Shown: positions 41,801 through 52,821, counted from the stretch's first letter. The stretch is DNA of 64,000 nucleotides from Laccaria trichodermophora (GCA_018417955.1 JACTVC010000010.1:508763-572762); one strand, 5' to 3'. Program-made: numbers and translations. The notes: a model not told the origin generated them from the letters alone.

Positions 41801-42268
41801 CTGGCAAAGCATATTCGTCGGCGAATCGAAAGTGATCAAGAACGAATAGGAGAAGAAATCGAGCAAGAGCTCCGAGTAAGCAGACGTGGCCAGTTCTACG
41901 GTCCATATGCTGATTCCCATGAAGACCAGTTGCCCTCCTCGCGATGTCCGTAGCTTCCGAATTTTGATCGTCAAGGACGCTCGCACGGATAGGAGGCCGG
42001 CCAATCGTACCGCTCAACTAACAGTCTGGGACGTTCTTAATTTGAGCCTCTCAGAGGGTAGTGCCGCGGGCACCTTTGAGTTGGGAAAGAGATACCTCGT
42101 AAGTCCGATCATTTATACTCGCATCTTGACTGATGAAAACTGGATAAGGTGACGAATGTGATACCCACCCAGGCGAACGCATGGATGGATTGCGAACCTG
42201 GTTCCGAGGTGTACTTGAGCACGAGGCGAGATAGTAGATGGACGGCCATCAAATCGAAATCCGTATAA
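38859..42268 (+). CDS. BRH2: BRCA2/Brh2-like recombination mediator
   Basis: This protein loads Rad51 onto RPA-coated single-stranded DNA during homologous recombination. The N-terminal half is Ser/Pro-rich and carries one BRC-type Rad51-binding repeat at about 39509-39641: an FxxA core (GFQKAS, preceded by AFQTAK), then AALATAREKLRDIW. After an intron near 40287 the DNA-binding domain begins: the helical domain (ETWVENHWCLILWKLAG, RWEEFIRQLLYRYERELNG), OB1 (LVLCVSGV... TDGWYRLRAQVDRPM... RKGTIRIGRKIGV... LVSWHTKLGFQ), a short Glu/Arg-rich tower-like helix (KWVRRREIEASKLRGEL) and OB2 (RSFRILIVKDAR, LTVWDVLNLSLSEG, ELGKRYLVTNV). It ends SKSV-stop at 42268. The start is unresolved: the frame opens at 38859 but its first ATG is at about 39376, so an upstream exon is likely. 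Confidence 0.85.
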
Positions 42269-42327
42269 TTATGATTAATTGACTGTATGTAGTATGTCTA
42301 GGTGAAATGAACACACGAGTAGCTATG

Positions 42328-43944
42328 CTAGACAGACGACAGTCCGTACTTGCTAAATACCTCCTTCCATGAACCAGTATCCTCATGACCCATGCAAACA
42401 ACTGTGGCCTTGTTTCTGGATTCCAGGCCCCATACTCTGGCAGCGACGCGTCGTATGTCTTCAGGTGTCACCTGATCTATTTTGTCAGTCATTTCCGTGA
42501 CTGGCACCTTTCTATTGTGCACAAGAATCTACGTGAAAAGTGAGTCGGGAACCATAAAGAAACGAAGAATAGAAACCAACCTGGCGACCCAGATCCTCGA
42601 CCTCAATTGAACGGCTTTCCAGCGCCATCATCAAGCTTGACTTGAACTGGTTCTTTGCCCTGCTAAGTTCGACCTGAGGGATAGGCGAATATAGCAAAAG
42701 GCTAAGTTGGTGTACGAGATGAGGAAGAATCTGGCTCGCAGTGTTGCCTCCCGACACGCCTGATGCAGCGGGCACAAAGGAGGCGAATAAACCAAACAGT
42801 GATGAGTCTGTGTAGATGTGGTGGAAGGAAGCACAGTGATCTATTTGTGGGTACTGATTGAGGATGTGCGTGTAGAGGCGAGAGTACATGCCCTTCCCAG
42901 GGCCCCCTGCGGAGAAACTGCCCCCACCGCCTAGAAGCATTTGCATTGTCGCAAGGGCGTATATATCATCGTCGTGGATGCCCACCCCTTCAAAAGCGAT
43001 GTAAAGGTGGTCAAACTCTGCCTCTGGGTCGTGTATAAACCGGTGTCCACCAGTGTATGTAGAGGAGGGGTTTTTCGGCACATGGGCAGATAGGTTGTTG
43101 GGGAACAGATATGATGCAGCTCGAGTAAGTGATTTGGTGACGGAGGGGGATGAAGGAGAAAGAAGATGGGGAGAAGGGATGGTGTTAGAGCGAGACGTGG
43201 AGGGTTGAGATGACGTTGTTGATGGTTTAAGTGACGAAAAGAACTTGTCAGCGAGCTCCACCAGCTGTTCATGATGCATGCCAGCGCCTGCAATGACCAT
43301 ACGTTCGGGGCGATACCACTCTTTCATGCTAGCCCGAAGAGCGTCGCCATCGATCTGTGATATTCGTTCCTCCGGACATAAGAGAGGGTTTCCCAATCCT
43401 CCAAGACCGTAAGCGACATTGTGCAATATTTCAGGAAGGATCATTTCAGGTTTTGCAGTAATTTCACGAATCTCGTACGCCGCCGCGTCACGTTGTACTT
43501 CAATCTCCTCTGGTGAGAAAACTGGGTTTATGACGGTGTCTGCCATGAGGGAGAGCGCAAGAGGAGTTGCTTTGTGGAAATGCGAAGACTGGTACATCAT
43601 TGACTCGCGGGATGAGGCGCAGTTTATTTGACCGCCGAGTGAGTGGATATCGTTGGACATGGCTTCACTTGTCCGACTGGTTGTGCTCTGTGGAGAGTGA
43701 GAATCTTGGTATTAAAAAAAAGCATGGGTGTAGGTACCTTGAAAGCCATGCGGTCAAGGAAGTGACTGACACCAGTTGCCCTTGGGTTCTCATAGCGCGT
43801 ACCTGCGTCAATATAGAGGCCGACAGAAGAAAAATGGCCTGGGGTTGACTCTGTAGCAACGCGTATTTTATTCGGAAGAGTGGTGAGTTGAACGGGAGGG
43901 TTTGCAGCAGTGGATAGTGTTTTGCGCAAGACGGAAGATCGCAT
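42328..43944 (-). CDS. MAS2: Mitochondrial processing peptidase, alpha subunit
   Basis: Starting MRSSVLRKTLSTAANPP at 43944, with a basic mitochondrial presequence, the protein shows the alpha-MPP hallmarks: GVSHFLDRMAFK, where the catalytic HxxEH of the beta subunit is degenerate, and the glycine-rich substrate loop GGGGSFSAGGPGKGM (near 42900-42945). An insertion rich in Ser and Pro lies at 43120-43220. Two introns (after LDRMAFK and near 42525-42590) are needed. The end is FSKYGLSSV-stop. Together with beta-MPP it cleaves matrix-targeting presequences. It is convergent with the BRCA2-like gene, 59 bp apart. Confidence 0.95.
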
Positions 43945-44198
43945 GGTGGAAAGGGAGTAACAAGTTGTAAATTATGTGGAGCACGTGCAGCTAGCTATTT
44001 TGGCCGAGCTTGGCCGTCGCGCTGCATAATATTAATAATATGTCATCCTGCTCTTTGCACGTGCCTCTACAATATTAGATCTCTTGTCCGTCGGCATAGT
44101 CATTAATCCCCGCGTCATCAGCCGCATTTTCTGTCATTTTGCTGAGACTTCCGTGTTGCGTATACTTTTCCCCTTTTTTTCCTCTTCTCCTACCCGCC
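43945..44198. promoter_or_regulatory. Divergent promoter, two identical GCACGTGC palindromes
   Basis: Perfect 8-bp palindromes GCACGTGC occur at 43981-43988 and 44057-44064, both inside the 254-bp gap between the alpha-MPP and ceramidase starts. They match the CACGTG core bound by bHLH factors. The first is 37 bp from the alpha-MPP ATG. No other copy of this 8-mer was noticed in an intergenic position. Confidence 0.5.
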
Positions 44199-45441
44199 AT
44201 GCTCAACTTGACCTCAGTAGCTCCTTGGCTTCAAAAACAGGGCGTATATGGGCCAGTAACGGCAACTCTCGACTGGTGTGAAGTATGTCATCCTTCTTCT
44301 CCGTATCGGACCGCGTTCTTATCACTATCTCTTCAAGGCCAACCACCAGTTTTCTCCCTACATCGCAGAAATGGCAAACACCTTTTCAAATTTCTTTACC
44401 GTTGGCCTTGCCCTTTGCGGTTGGAGACAAGCTCGTCTTGAAGGTTTACCTGAAAGATTTGCCGTCGGCTATGCCGTATGTTCATCGTAAAGCGTGGTCA
44501 GATTTGAATCATGTCTCATGCCAAGTAGGGTATTGCTCTCGTCGGCATAGGGAGTTTTCTTTTTCACGCTACCCTCAAGTTTGGCGCTCAGCTTGCTGAT
44601 GAGCTACCCATGATTTATGTCGGTTCCATGAGTTTATGGCTCTTGTTCGACGACGAACCCGGCTTCGGCTTACGATCCAACCGCACTAAACTTCTAATAA
44701 TCTGCTTGGCACTTTTCGACGTGTTATTCACATGGTCCTAGTGAGCGCAAACCCTCTTCTTTGGTTTTTAGAATGTCTTCATGATTGCCCTTCATTAGCA
44801 TGGCGTACCGCAATCCTGTATATCACCAAGTCGTTTTCGCCAGCCTCGTACTATCCACGACTTTCCGAATTGCCTATATTCTTCAAAAGTCGGAGGCGTC
44901 CCGCCGCATTCCTGATAAGAAGAAATCTGCCATCGGAAAGCTTTTCACAACTGGCGCTGCTCTGTTTGCTTTGGGATTTTTCATTTGGAACATGGATAAC
45001 TTATTTTGTCATATACTTACACGATGGAAAATAGCCATTGGATGGCCATTAGCGTTTTTACTTGAAGGTCAGTGTGCATAAATAAAATTCGCTTCCACCC
45101 TTTCAACTTACTCTCCCCGATAGGTCATTCATGGTGGCATGTACTAACTGTGAGTAACCTTTGACATTCGATCCTTATGATCATTATGTTGAGACCCAGA
45201 GCAGGGTTCTGGAACTTACTTCATGTTCATTGGCATTCAATGTACGTGTCTTTTTCCCGTCTTGTTGCCACTTATCTGATCCTCTTTTCGTAGATGTGTG
45301 CGTTGGCATTCTTTCTACCTCTGTTCTTAATTGAAGTTTTCTATCAGGACCCTGTGCGTCAAGGACAACCCACAAAACTATACCGTCAAATTTCTTTATG
45401 GACTCCCTCACGTTAGAAAGCTGCATGCCAAAGCGGAATGA
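44199..45441 (+). CDS. YPC1: Alkaline (phyto)ceramidase
   Basis: Spliced translation begins MLNLTSVAPWLQKQGVYG and contains the CREST-family alkaline ceramidase signature: ATLDWCEANHQFSPYIAEM (an intron falls inside CE|ANH), GSFLFHATLKFGAQLADEL and FLLEGHSWWHVLTG with the metal-binding His residues, plus seven hydrophobic helices. It is a Golgi/ER membrane enzyme that hydrolyses ceramide to sphingoid base and fatty acid. The end is LHAKAE-stop at 45439-45441. The last third is cut into very short exons (45061-45360). No motif is missing. Confidence 0.92.
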
Positions 45442-45530
45442 TAAATAATCAAAAGTTATAAGATCGCATGATGATATACATAGATATAACCATACGAGAA
45501 GTAGATGGAATGGGCCAATGATGACTTGTT

Positions 45531-46523
45531 CTATTCATCAAGGGTTTCTCCCACCTTCCACTTCGCAAAATCTAGGACAGCAACGCCTCCGTCAGAGCTC
45601 TCCTTCAGCAGTCCTTCCTTCTCTGACCAGTTACGAAGGACTTCTCCAACAAGCGGGGAATCCATATCTCGTGAAAACATTATGAATGGTTGATTGTATA
45701 AGGACGTTTGATCTTCAGAGGCATTGACAGATGTCGTTTCGAAACCGAGGATTTGTCGTGCCAACGCCCGTTCTAAAAACTCCAGCCTCTCTCGGAACGC
45801 GTCGGAAGTAAGCGACGAAGATATGCCCTTCGACTTGAGAGCCAGCAAGGCTAGACTGCCAATTTTGAAGTCATGTACGTATGACCCAATGCGTAATGCG
45901 ACGTCGCTGTTGGGTGAGGGTGGGTTCTCCACCACTGTAAGGGCTCGACGTAGCGAAACATTTTCCCCAACTTTGGAAATCATATCGCGAATAGAACTGC
46001 CAACCGTCCCAGTAGGAGGCGCCGTGGGATTTACCTGAGAAAGCAAGGGCGCGTCCTTCAATACGTCGAGTGGAAATGCCCTATTGAATGCTGTCGCTGA
46101 GCCAGCACGATCGGAGATGTACGCCGCTGTATGAGCGATGTCGGCCGCCAGCCTTCCAAAGAGCCCGTTCCTCCCAACAAAATCCGTCTCGCAGTTCAGC
46201 TCAATCATGGCAGCCCGCACCCCAGCTACGTGGGACTCGCCGCCCCTTGACAGCACAGACACGCTGATAAGACCCTCCGGCGTCGGCCTTCCCCCTAGTT
46301 TGGCAGCCTTCTTGGCGCCGCTGGTAATAAGGTCCTTCTGGAGCCATTCAAGGGCTGCAGACACGTCGTTGTTGGATGCACTGAGGGCTTCACGGGCTTT
46401 GGTGATGGACACCTCGGTGCGCTTTCGAAGTTCTGCAACAAGCTTCAACGACGGCTTTTCTGTGGGAGCAGTGGAATAGTGCCTCAACGAAAAAGTGAAA
46501 GCTTTCCGGCAGTTCCGATACAT
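45531..46523 (-). CDS. TSF1: Mitochondrial translation elongation factor Ts
   Basis: An intronless frame of about 330 residues starts MYRNCRKAFTFSLRHYS at 46523. The Arg/Ser-rich N-terminus suits import into mitochondria. The N-terminal UBA-like module (LRKRTEVSITKAREAL, ALEWLQKDL) and the core signature ELNCETDFVGRN are present, followed by SYVHDFKIGSLALLAL. EF-Ts exchanges GDP for GTP on EF-Tu. The open frame extends 33 codons further upstream but overlaps the NAF1 leader; the inner Met before the presequence was chosen. Confidence 0.93.
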   Translation of the reverse strand: MYRNCRKAFTFSLRHYSTAPTEKPSLKLVAELRKRTEVSITKAREALSASNNDVSAALEWLQKDLITSGAKKAAKLGGRPTPEGLISVSVLSRGGESHVAGVRAAMIELNCETDFVGRNGLFGRLAADIAHTAAYISDRAGSATAFNRAFPLDVLKDAPLLSQVNPTAPPTGTVGSSIRDMISKVGENVSLRRALTVVENPPSPNSDVALRIGSYVHDFKIGSLALLALKSKGISSSLTSDAFRERLEFLERALARQILGFETTSVNASEDQTSLYNQPFIMFSRDMDSPLVGEVLRNWSEKEGLLKESSDGGVAVLDFAKWKVGETLDE

Positions 46524-46608
46524 TTTGGAAGTGAGAGAGAAAGAGAGAAAAAAAGAGACGCGTCCGGAAAAGGCAATCCTGCCATCAAAAGTTTCTTTTT
46601 GCAGCTCA
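46524..46608. promoter_or_regulatory. 85-bp bidirectional promoter with GA-rich tract
   Basis: The ATGs of EF-Ts (-) and NAF1 (+) are 85 bp apart. A purine run, almost only G and A, covers about 46528-46560. It is the only conspicuous element. Confidence 0.4.
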
Positions 46609-48509
46609 ATGGATAACTTCAAAGTGCCGCAGAATATTCCTCAAGACTTGCTTCTCATTAGCGAGTTCATCGACGTTCCCGATGAAAAACCCAAAAAATT
46701 AGTCGTAAAACAGCAGGATGACGACATTGATAGCTCGGGCAGCGAGTCGAACGCCAGTGAGGACGAGATTGAAGCAGACCTCATCGCAGTAGAGGATGAA
46801 GACGCCGCGGTTGTAAAATCGGTGTACGTCTCTAGATTCTCTTCGTTCGATTATTTACCCTTTTATTAGTCCAGAACCGTCTGATTCGAGTTCTGAATCT
46901 GACTCTGACTCTGATTCAGAGCAGCAACCACACGCTGACGATGCCGATAATCTGCCCGATGACGATGAAGATCCGGTCCCAACTGCTACTTCTGGAACGT
47001 ATTTCCAGACAAAGCATGAAATACCTGAATATGACGCTGTCGTACCTGATTTACAGCAAGTCGGACCAGACGAAGTGCTTGAAAAAGTTGGAGAAATTAT
47101 CAACATAATGGACAGAGTCGTTATTGTCAAAGGCCTGTCCTCCGAGACCCTCAACAGAGGTTCTGATCGAGCTCTGGACTCCGACACGCTGCTCGTATTC
47201 GACGATAGGACGCTATTGGGTTATGTGCGCAGATTTCAGCTACCCACACGAACAGTTCGCTCACACAATTCCAGACAGATTTACGAAACGTTTGGACCAA
47301 CCTCTCAACCCCTCTACCAAGTCAGATTTTCCGCTGCCTACCCTATTGATAGCGAACGCATACGGCTCTCGCGTGAAGTCTATCACGTTCCCGCTCGGAG
47401 CCGTTTCGTTTTTGTGAGCCAGATCAAGGCCATCAAAGGAAGTGATGCTAGCAATGTTCACGACGAGGAGCCTGCAGATGAGGAGTTGGAATTTTCAGAC
47501 GACGAGGCGGAAGCTGCTTTCAGGAGCCGTTTAAAAAGAAAGTGCGTGTCTTTGCTATCGTATTGTGCATCTTTAGATATTTCTTGATAGACGAGGAGAG
47601 TCTCGCGCTCGTTCGACTTCATCCTCCAGACAGACAACGCCCAATCCATCGCAAATGAGAGATCAAGAGTTGGAAGAGCAGACAGTCTGGAGCAGAAATG
47701 CGTACGATGAACACGGGCCTTATGATTTGGACTATAGTGATCCAAGCTCTTCACGTCCACCACCCATCCCGTATGACGATCCTTACTCCGAAAATTACGC
47801 CGCGCCAGAGAACAAAAGCCTAAGGGAAAGCAAAACAGGACACGTACCCCAGCGACCATCAAATGTTCCTTCAGATCGTGGGTCTGGGCGGGGGAGAGGC
47901 GGCCGCGGATTTGATAGGAGTGAAGGTCGCGGTCGTTGTCGTGGTAGAGGAAGAGGAAGAGATCGCGGCTTCTCTGGAGATCGTGGGCGGCCTTCGCTCG
48001 GTGGAGAACCTGGTCGAAATGGTTGGATTGGGCAATCAACGGAAAAAAACTGGGGAGCAAGCGAAACCTACGAAACTTCGACCTCACGATCCGCATCGCC
48101 CACGTCTCTCGCTATCGCTCGTGCGACAGGTCGAACGCCTCACAATTCCAGCCTAGAATCGCAACAAATTCCCCCCAACACCGGCGCGTGGGGGTATAAT
48201 CAGATGTCGTTGCAACAGCAGCAAATTTTATATCAGCAACAACAACAATTCACGTTCGGGCAGCAAATGTATCTTCCACAGGTGCAGCCCCACATTAATC
48301 CCAGATTCGCGTCTGCGTTTGGGGTTGCGGTAGGACCCGTTCATCAGCAACAACAGCAGCAGCATTATCAGATCAATCAATATTCGCAGCCCTTCCACGG
48401 CGATGCGCTTGCACCTTCCATCGAGCCAAGCTGGACAGATGAATGGACAGTGCGAACGGACGAACGTTCCTCAACGGGTCAACCTGGTGAATCCAATACA
48501 GGCCAGTAG
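46609..48509 (+). CDS. NAF1: H/ACA snoRNP assembly factor NAF1
   Basis: NAF1 binds Cbf5 early in assembly of H/ACA particles and is later replaced by Gar1. The protein begins MDNFKVPQNIPQDLLL, followed by long acidic Ser/Asp runs. The Gar1-like beta-barrel core reads VGEIINIMDRVVIVKG, TLLVFDDRTLLGY, then over a 51-nt in-frame intron (GTGCGC...GACAG) IYETFGPTSQPLYQVRF. Downstream is a short basic segment, an RGG-like Gly/Arg stretch (47880-47970) and a Gln-rich C-terminus (QQQQQ runs near 48210-48370) ending SNTGQ-stop. The spliced gene has at least three introns. Confidence 0.92.
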
Positions 48510-49267
48510 CTTCACATGAATACGACTAATCTGTATGGTCGTGATTGGATATCAACGTGGTTGTGGCAAAAACGATAAGGACTTTGAACGTATGGATGCG
48601 ACATTCGTCCACATGCAAGGCAACTTTCTGATGTCTCAGAAGCCAAGTCGACGACTGCGTGTGAGCGCTTGAGCTTTTGCTCCTTCAACCTGCCCTACGA
48701 TCGTCCACTTGACAGTCTTGACTAACTTATGGCTGATCTTACGTTATTTTTGGTCCATTGGATCCCAAACAACGAACATGCACAACGGCATGTCTCCTCA
48801 GACTCTCTCCTTGTTTTCTCAATGGCTTTCATCGTGCACTTGTCAGGCCCCCCCTTTTCTCACTCCACTTGGCCTCCATTACATCTGACATTCTAACAAC
48901 ACTCATCCAGCATTAATCGTGCCGTATTAGACGCATATTCGCTCTAGTGTTGATTTTATCAGCATGCTTGTTAAACTTGTGCTCACACGAGTCATTGGCA
49001 CTGCGTTGGCCTCGCCGCTAAACTTTTTCCAAAGGTTGACTTTGATTTCCTTTGGATGCTCTACTACCGGATCGACTTCATGCCGTAATACATCCTCTAT
49101 TTCAAGCATGTGTTGTCTTGAAGCTCCAGGAGTTGTTACTATTTCTACTCTGCCATATTTCGGTTTTGATAGTTTCGACAGGGTCTTTTATTGCAAACAC
49201 AGGCACGCTATAGTTTTGGGACATCAACCCTTCGACAGTCAATCTGAGACTGACTTGTGATATGTAG
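48510..49267. other. Gene-poor stretch
   Basis: No intact gene is visible. A minus-strand frame of about 87 codons ends at 48927 (see separate entry). The stretch precedes the decayed RNase T2, whose catalytic exons would be expected here but are not recognisable. Confidence 0.4.
48927..49190 (-). pseudogene. Unidentified protein fragment
   Basis: An open minus-strand stretch reads KPKYGRVEIVTTPGASRQ, MLEIEDVLRHEV, VVEHPKEIKVNLWKKF and so on, to a stop at 48927. Its composition looks protein-like rather than random, but there is no start, no family match I can name and no adjoining exon in phase. It may be a relic of a former gene or chance. Confidence 0.25.
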
Positions 49268-50059
49268 ACTCAACCGACCTACACATGGTGGCAAACGCAC
49301 GAATAACGCCAAGCAGCATTCAGACCTTTACACTCTCTAGCCTCACCTCCGCACTCAAGACGGCGTCAAGGGTGCATAACCATTCTTGAAATTCAAAAAT
49401 TGTGTCATAGATCGTTGAACGATCAGAGATTCACTCCTTCTTTCGACTGCTCATCAGGTGTCCTCAAACAGATCGGCTGGTATTTCAACCCCAAAGGCTC
49501 CGTCATCGAAGGGACGTTGTCGCCATCCTCAAAGTTCGTGGAATGTTGAACTAGACAAGAACCACGATAAGTCTGTATAACGCTTTTCTGTGATGTCACC
49601 CGTTAACTAGCCGTAGAGTACTCCAATTGGTGTAAGCTCTCTAGTATACCAAGTGGCTTCAACATGAACATAAAATGTAGACCCCGTCGAACTTGCCAAC
49701 GAAGGTAACCATTCATGCTCTCCGGTCTGGCTCTTCCGTTGGCGGGCTTTTGACCCTGGGAACTCGGTCTACTCAAACACTTGCTACATTCACAACTTCT
49801 GGGACCAGCTCCAGTTTCACCATGACCTCTTCAAAGGGCAACTGCGGGATCAGCAGTGGTACGTTTGCATGTGGCAGCGGCGTCTCGCAGACAGCTTTCT
49901 CCACGGTGAGTTATGATGAACTTACCCTCTTCACTCACATTCTAAGTAACATCTAGAGGCAACATTCTCTTAGCATCTGGTGGTTCACCTTCTTTCAGCA
50001 GTGACGGTGTTCCCAGTGGCACGACAGTTTTCACGATACCTATACACTTTCGATTGTAG
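49268..50059 (+). pseudogene. Decayed fungal ribonuclease T2 (C-terminal half)
   Basis: In order along the strand I can read the C-terminal part of a secreted fungal RNase T2: PTYTWW (49274), then, after a frame slip at about 49289, ARITPSSIQTFTLSSLTSAL, an intron-like GTGCAT...GATCAG, FDCSSGVLKQIGWYFNPKG, then a stop after KFVEC. Beyond a gap come the tail-domain segments SSSFTMTSSKGNCGISSGTF and, after a good intron (GTGAGT...ATCTAG), LASGGSPSFSSDGVPSGTT up to a stop at 50057-50059. The catalytic His motifs are not found upstream. In the tail, positions that are usually Cys are Leu. The combination points to a dead gene copy. The reading-frame break is described, not repaired. Confidence 0.6.
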
Positions 50060-50123
50060 CATCTTTAAAAGGACAGGATATGTTAAGGACGATAATAATT
50101 GATTTATCATTGTCTTTCATGAG

Positions 50124-50665
50124 ATGCCTCCCCCATCCAACAACCCCGCGTTGCACCTCCGAGTTATTTCTGAACCATTCTTCGTTGTGCAACTCGAAGT
50201 CAGGGAAGAGACTCCCCCATCTGTTCTGAGAGATCCAACGAGTGGGTGTGGTGGATTCTTCTCCGTGACCCGAACGGAAGATATTACAGTTGTCGGCAAA
50301 TCGTATAAGGGGATGCCCAAAATTTACGAGGAGCAGTCAACGTGGATGGCTATTAAGATAATTGGGCCACTGGAACACAGTAGTTGCACAAATTGTCGCG
50401 CTAGTGCAGTCGTTCTTACTATTTTCAGCGCTAACTGGTGTTCTGGCCAGTTTGACGGCACCACTCAAGGTGGCACAAGTACCTGTGTTTGCTCTTTCTA
50501 CATGGTAAGTTATTGAATAGGTCTGTGAGGTTGGATTTAGGGCCTTAAAAATGCTCCAGGAAAACGGATTATGTGCTCGTTCCAAGAAAGAAGCTCGAAG
50601 AGGCAATAAGGGCACTGAGGGGAGATGGCTGGGTTTTTGAGCAGGAGCTAAAGAGTCGGTTGTAG
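50124..50665 (+). CDS. Small ACT-domain (CASTOR-like) protein
   Basis: Three exons starting MPPPSNNPALHLRVISEPF encode about 145 residues. The first intron (GTAGTT...TTTCAG) is followed by LTGVLASLTAPLKVAQVPV and the second by KTDYVLVPRKKLEEAIRAL, ending LKSRL-stop at 50665. The pattern, an N-terminal strand domain and then an ACT fold with LTGVLA...VPVFALSTW, matches the ACT_7/CASTOR-type family of small amino-acid-binding proteins found in bacteria and fungi. The ligand is unknown. It sits alone between a dead RNase gene and the PEHE-like gene. Confidence 0.8.
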
Positions 50666-50824
50666 CTGTTTTCAGTAGTTTCGTACATACATCGTCAACT
50701 AGAACGCTGCTCGTCTCTTTTTGCCCACCGCGTCCACCGTTCGCTCCGTCTACAGCGTCGTATTACTGTTGGTTTACGCGTCTAGTGGCTGCTACACGCT
50801 ACACGCACTCACAGCGAACGCATC

Positions 50825-52821
50825 ATGGATCCCTCGTCCTCAAACATTCCCCCACAAGGTCGCCAAAAGCGCATTCTTCCATCGCGATCTAGGCGCGGTG
50901 GGCCTGGCGTGGGCAGTTGCGACATAGATGTTATGATTCTCGATACAAAAAAATGGAAATGTGCGTTCCCGACCTTCATGCACTTTGTGTTCTGATCCCT
51001 CTGCTTAGCTGACGCCGAGTCATTGATTCCTGCCGACACTCCATTCTTGCTCACCACGAATACTGCTGCAGGCGCCTCAGACTCGTCTAGTAAAGCAGAC
51101 CTTCAGGTCAATACTCTGGGCAACGAACTCTACTTTAACCGGCCTGAAGTCTTGAAAGCGTATCGGGAGCAGCTCATCATTCAAACGCCTGAATATACAA
51201 ACATCTCCGATATCTCTATGGTTGGTGGGAGGTTTCGGGTGAGGAATTCAGAAGAGGTGCTTTTTATAACTCGTGGTTGTACAGAGTCTCATCAACTACT
51301 GTTTAGGAAACCGTCGATACCTCTGATGCTGCCTACGAAAAGCGTCATCGGAAATACGAGACCTTTGAAAAGCGTCTACGACTTCGGGAGAAAGAGAAAT
51401 TGAAACATGAGCATTACAAACTGAAAGAAAGAATTGAACAGCTTCGTGCAATGGACGGCTCCGCTTTCTTGGCTCTCCCTGCATCTTCTTTCACGCCGAT
51501 TCCTGGCTTTTCTTCCAATGATGGGGATGATGGTATTGGAAATATTCCTGGAACACATATCAACGGCGCTGCAGCTCATAATGAAGGAGAACGACGCAGA
51601 AAGGAAATGCTAGACATTGCTTCTTCCCTCGACGAGAGATACAGGGTTCTTCTTCCCCCAGATCGGGTTAGGAAACCTGTAGAGCATACTCCTGTCGATA
51701 TTACGGAACATCCAAGCCATGGTGGTCGGGGACAACGGCATGAAGACGAAGATATCGAGCTTGATGGACCAGCTATGATGACAATCAGTGTACAAAAGGA
51801 GGTGGAGAAGCTCAAGTTCAAACTTCCTGCAAGATCTAGCACTTCCACGCCGTCTGCCCCCTCCCCAAAGCTGATATCTACAAAGAAACCAAGACTGAGC
51901 GCTCCCCCACACAAACAACCAGCAACTCTTCCTAAAGAACGGGAAGCTCCTTCCGCTTCATTGACACCACCTCCACCCACTCCCGAAGTCCCTATTGAAC
52001 CTAGACTATCGCTGCCTCCTGTTGTTGTTGAGCAAGAACCCGAGCTACCCGCATCTCTTACACCTCTACCTGTCAACGAGCTACAAGGGGCCACCAGTCC
52101 GGTCCCATCCGACCACGAAACACATAGTGGAGATGATATGGATATTTCCAGTCCTGAAACTGTTGAGGCTCCGAAAGAAGCTGCAGAAGAGCCTTCAAAA
52201 GAGGCTGCAGAAGAGCCTTCAATAGAGGCTGCAGAAGAGCCTATAAAAGAGGCCGCAGAAGAGGCCCCAAAAGAGGCTCTAAAAGACGAAGAACCTGCTA
52301 CTCCTGCAGCCGATGAGGAAGACCTTACATCTCGCCCCACCAAGCGCATAAAGATATCCGAACCTCCAAAGTCACCTCACTCGCGCGTGTCTCTGCCGCC
52401 TTCCCAATCCATATCTGTGGCCAGCCGTGGTTTCTCACGCGGAAGATCGACGCATCCACAGGGATACAATAAAAAGCCTACTGGCGTGCCATACGAAAGT
52501 GCTTCGGGCGAGAATAAATACACAACATCCCTATTAATGATTGCCGCCATCCGTTCCTCGGCAGGGACCGTTCACAGAAACGCTCGTCATCACAAAGCGT
52601 TTGGTGTCAAGGTGCCAAATTCGATCACTGATGTACAAGATTTTCTTCTCCCAGACTGGGCTCTCCCTTACGACGACGAGGATGATTCGGACGAAGATGA
52701 AGAAAAAGATGGTCCTCTGGGATCCGATAGACCAACGGAGAGCATTGACGGGAGAGAGCATTCACCTGAGATTGGCATTGAGGGTGAAAACCCCCCCAGC
52801 GAGATCAATGTGGACTCGTAA
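50825..52821 (+). CDS. Acidic nuclear protein with PEHE-like charged segment
   Basis: The ATG at 50825 begins MDPSSSNIPPQGRQKRIL. An intron after TKKWK joins to SDAESLIPADTPFLLTT, and a second after NSEE joins to ETVDTSDAAYEKRHRKYETF and a strongly basic helix (RLRLREKEKLKHEHYKLKER). This helix resembles the PEHE module that docks acetyltransferases in MSL1/NSL1 proteins. The large last exon is Pro/Ser/Glu-rich with an 8-residue tandem repeat (EAAEEPSK, 52177-52272), a bipartite-type basic cluster (RPTKRIKI) and an acidic C-terminus. Chromatin or NuA4-like complex membership is inferred from the segment alone; the domain match is by eye. Confidence 0.65.
52177..52272 (+). repeat. 24-nt coding tandem repeat, 4 copies
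   Basis: Four consecutive 24-nt units at 52177, 52201, 52225 and 52249 encode EAAEEP(S/I)K-like octapeptides in the PEHE-like protein. Units 1-3 differ by only a few bases, so the array is young or is kept alike by slippage. Confidence 0.85.

Noticed and set aside
47458..48096. 212-codon open frame on the minus strand
   Set aside because: Antisense to NAF1 exons; NAF1 has a recognisable core and matching splice phases.
51576..52349. 257-codon open frame on the minus strand
   Set aside because: It is antisense to the Ser/Pro/Glu-rich exon of the PEHE-like gene; its Ser/Gly-rich composition is what the complement of that exon predicts, with no domain.
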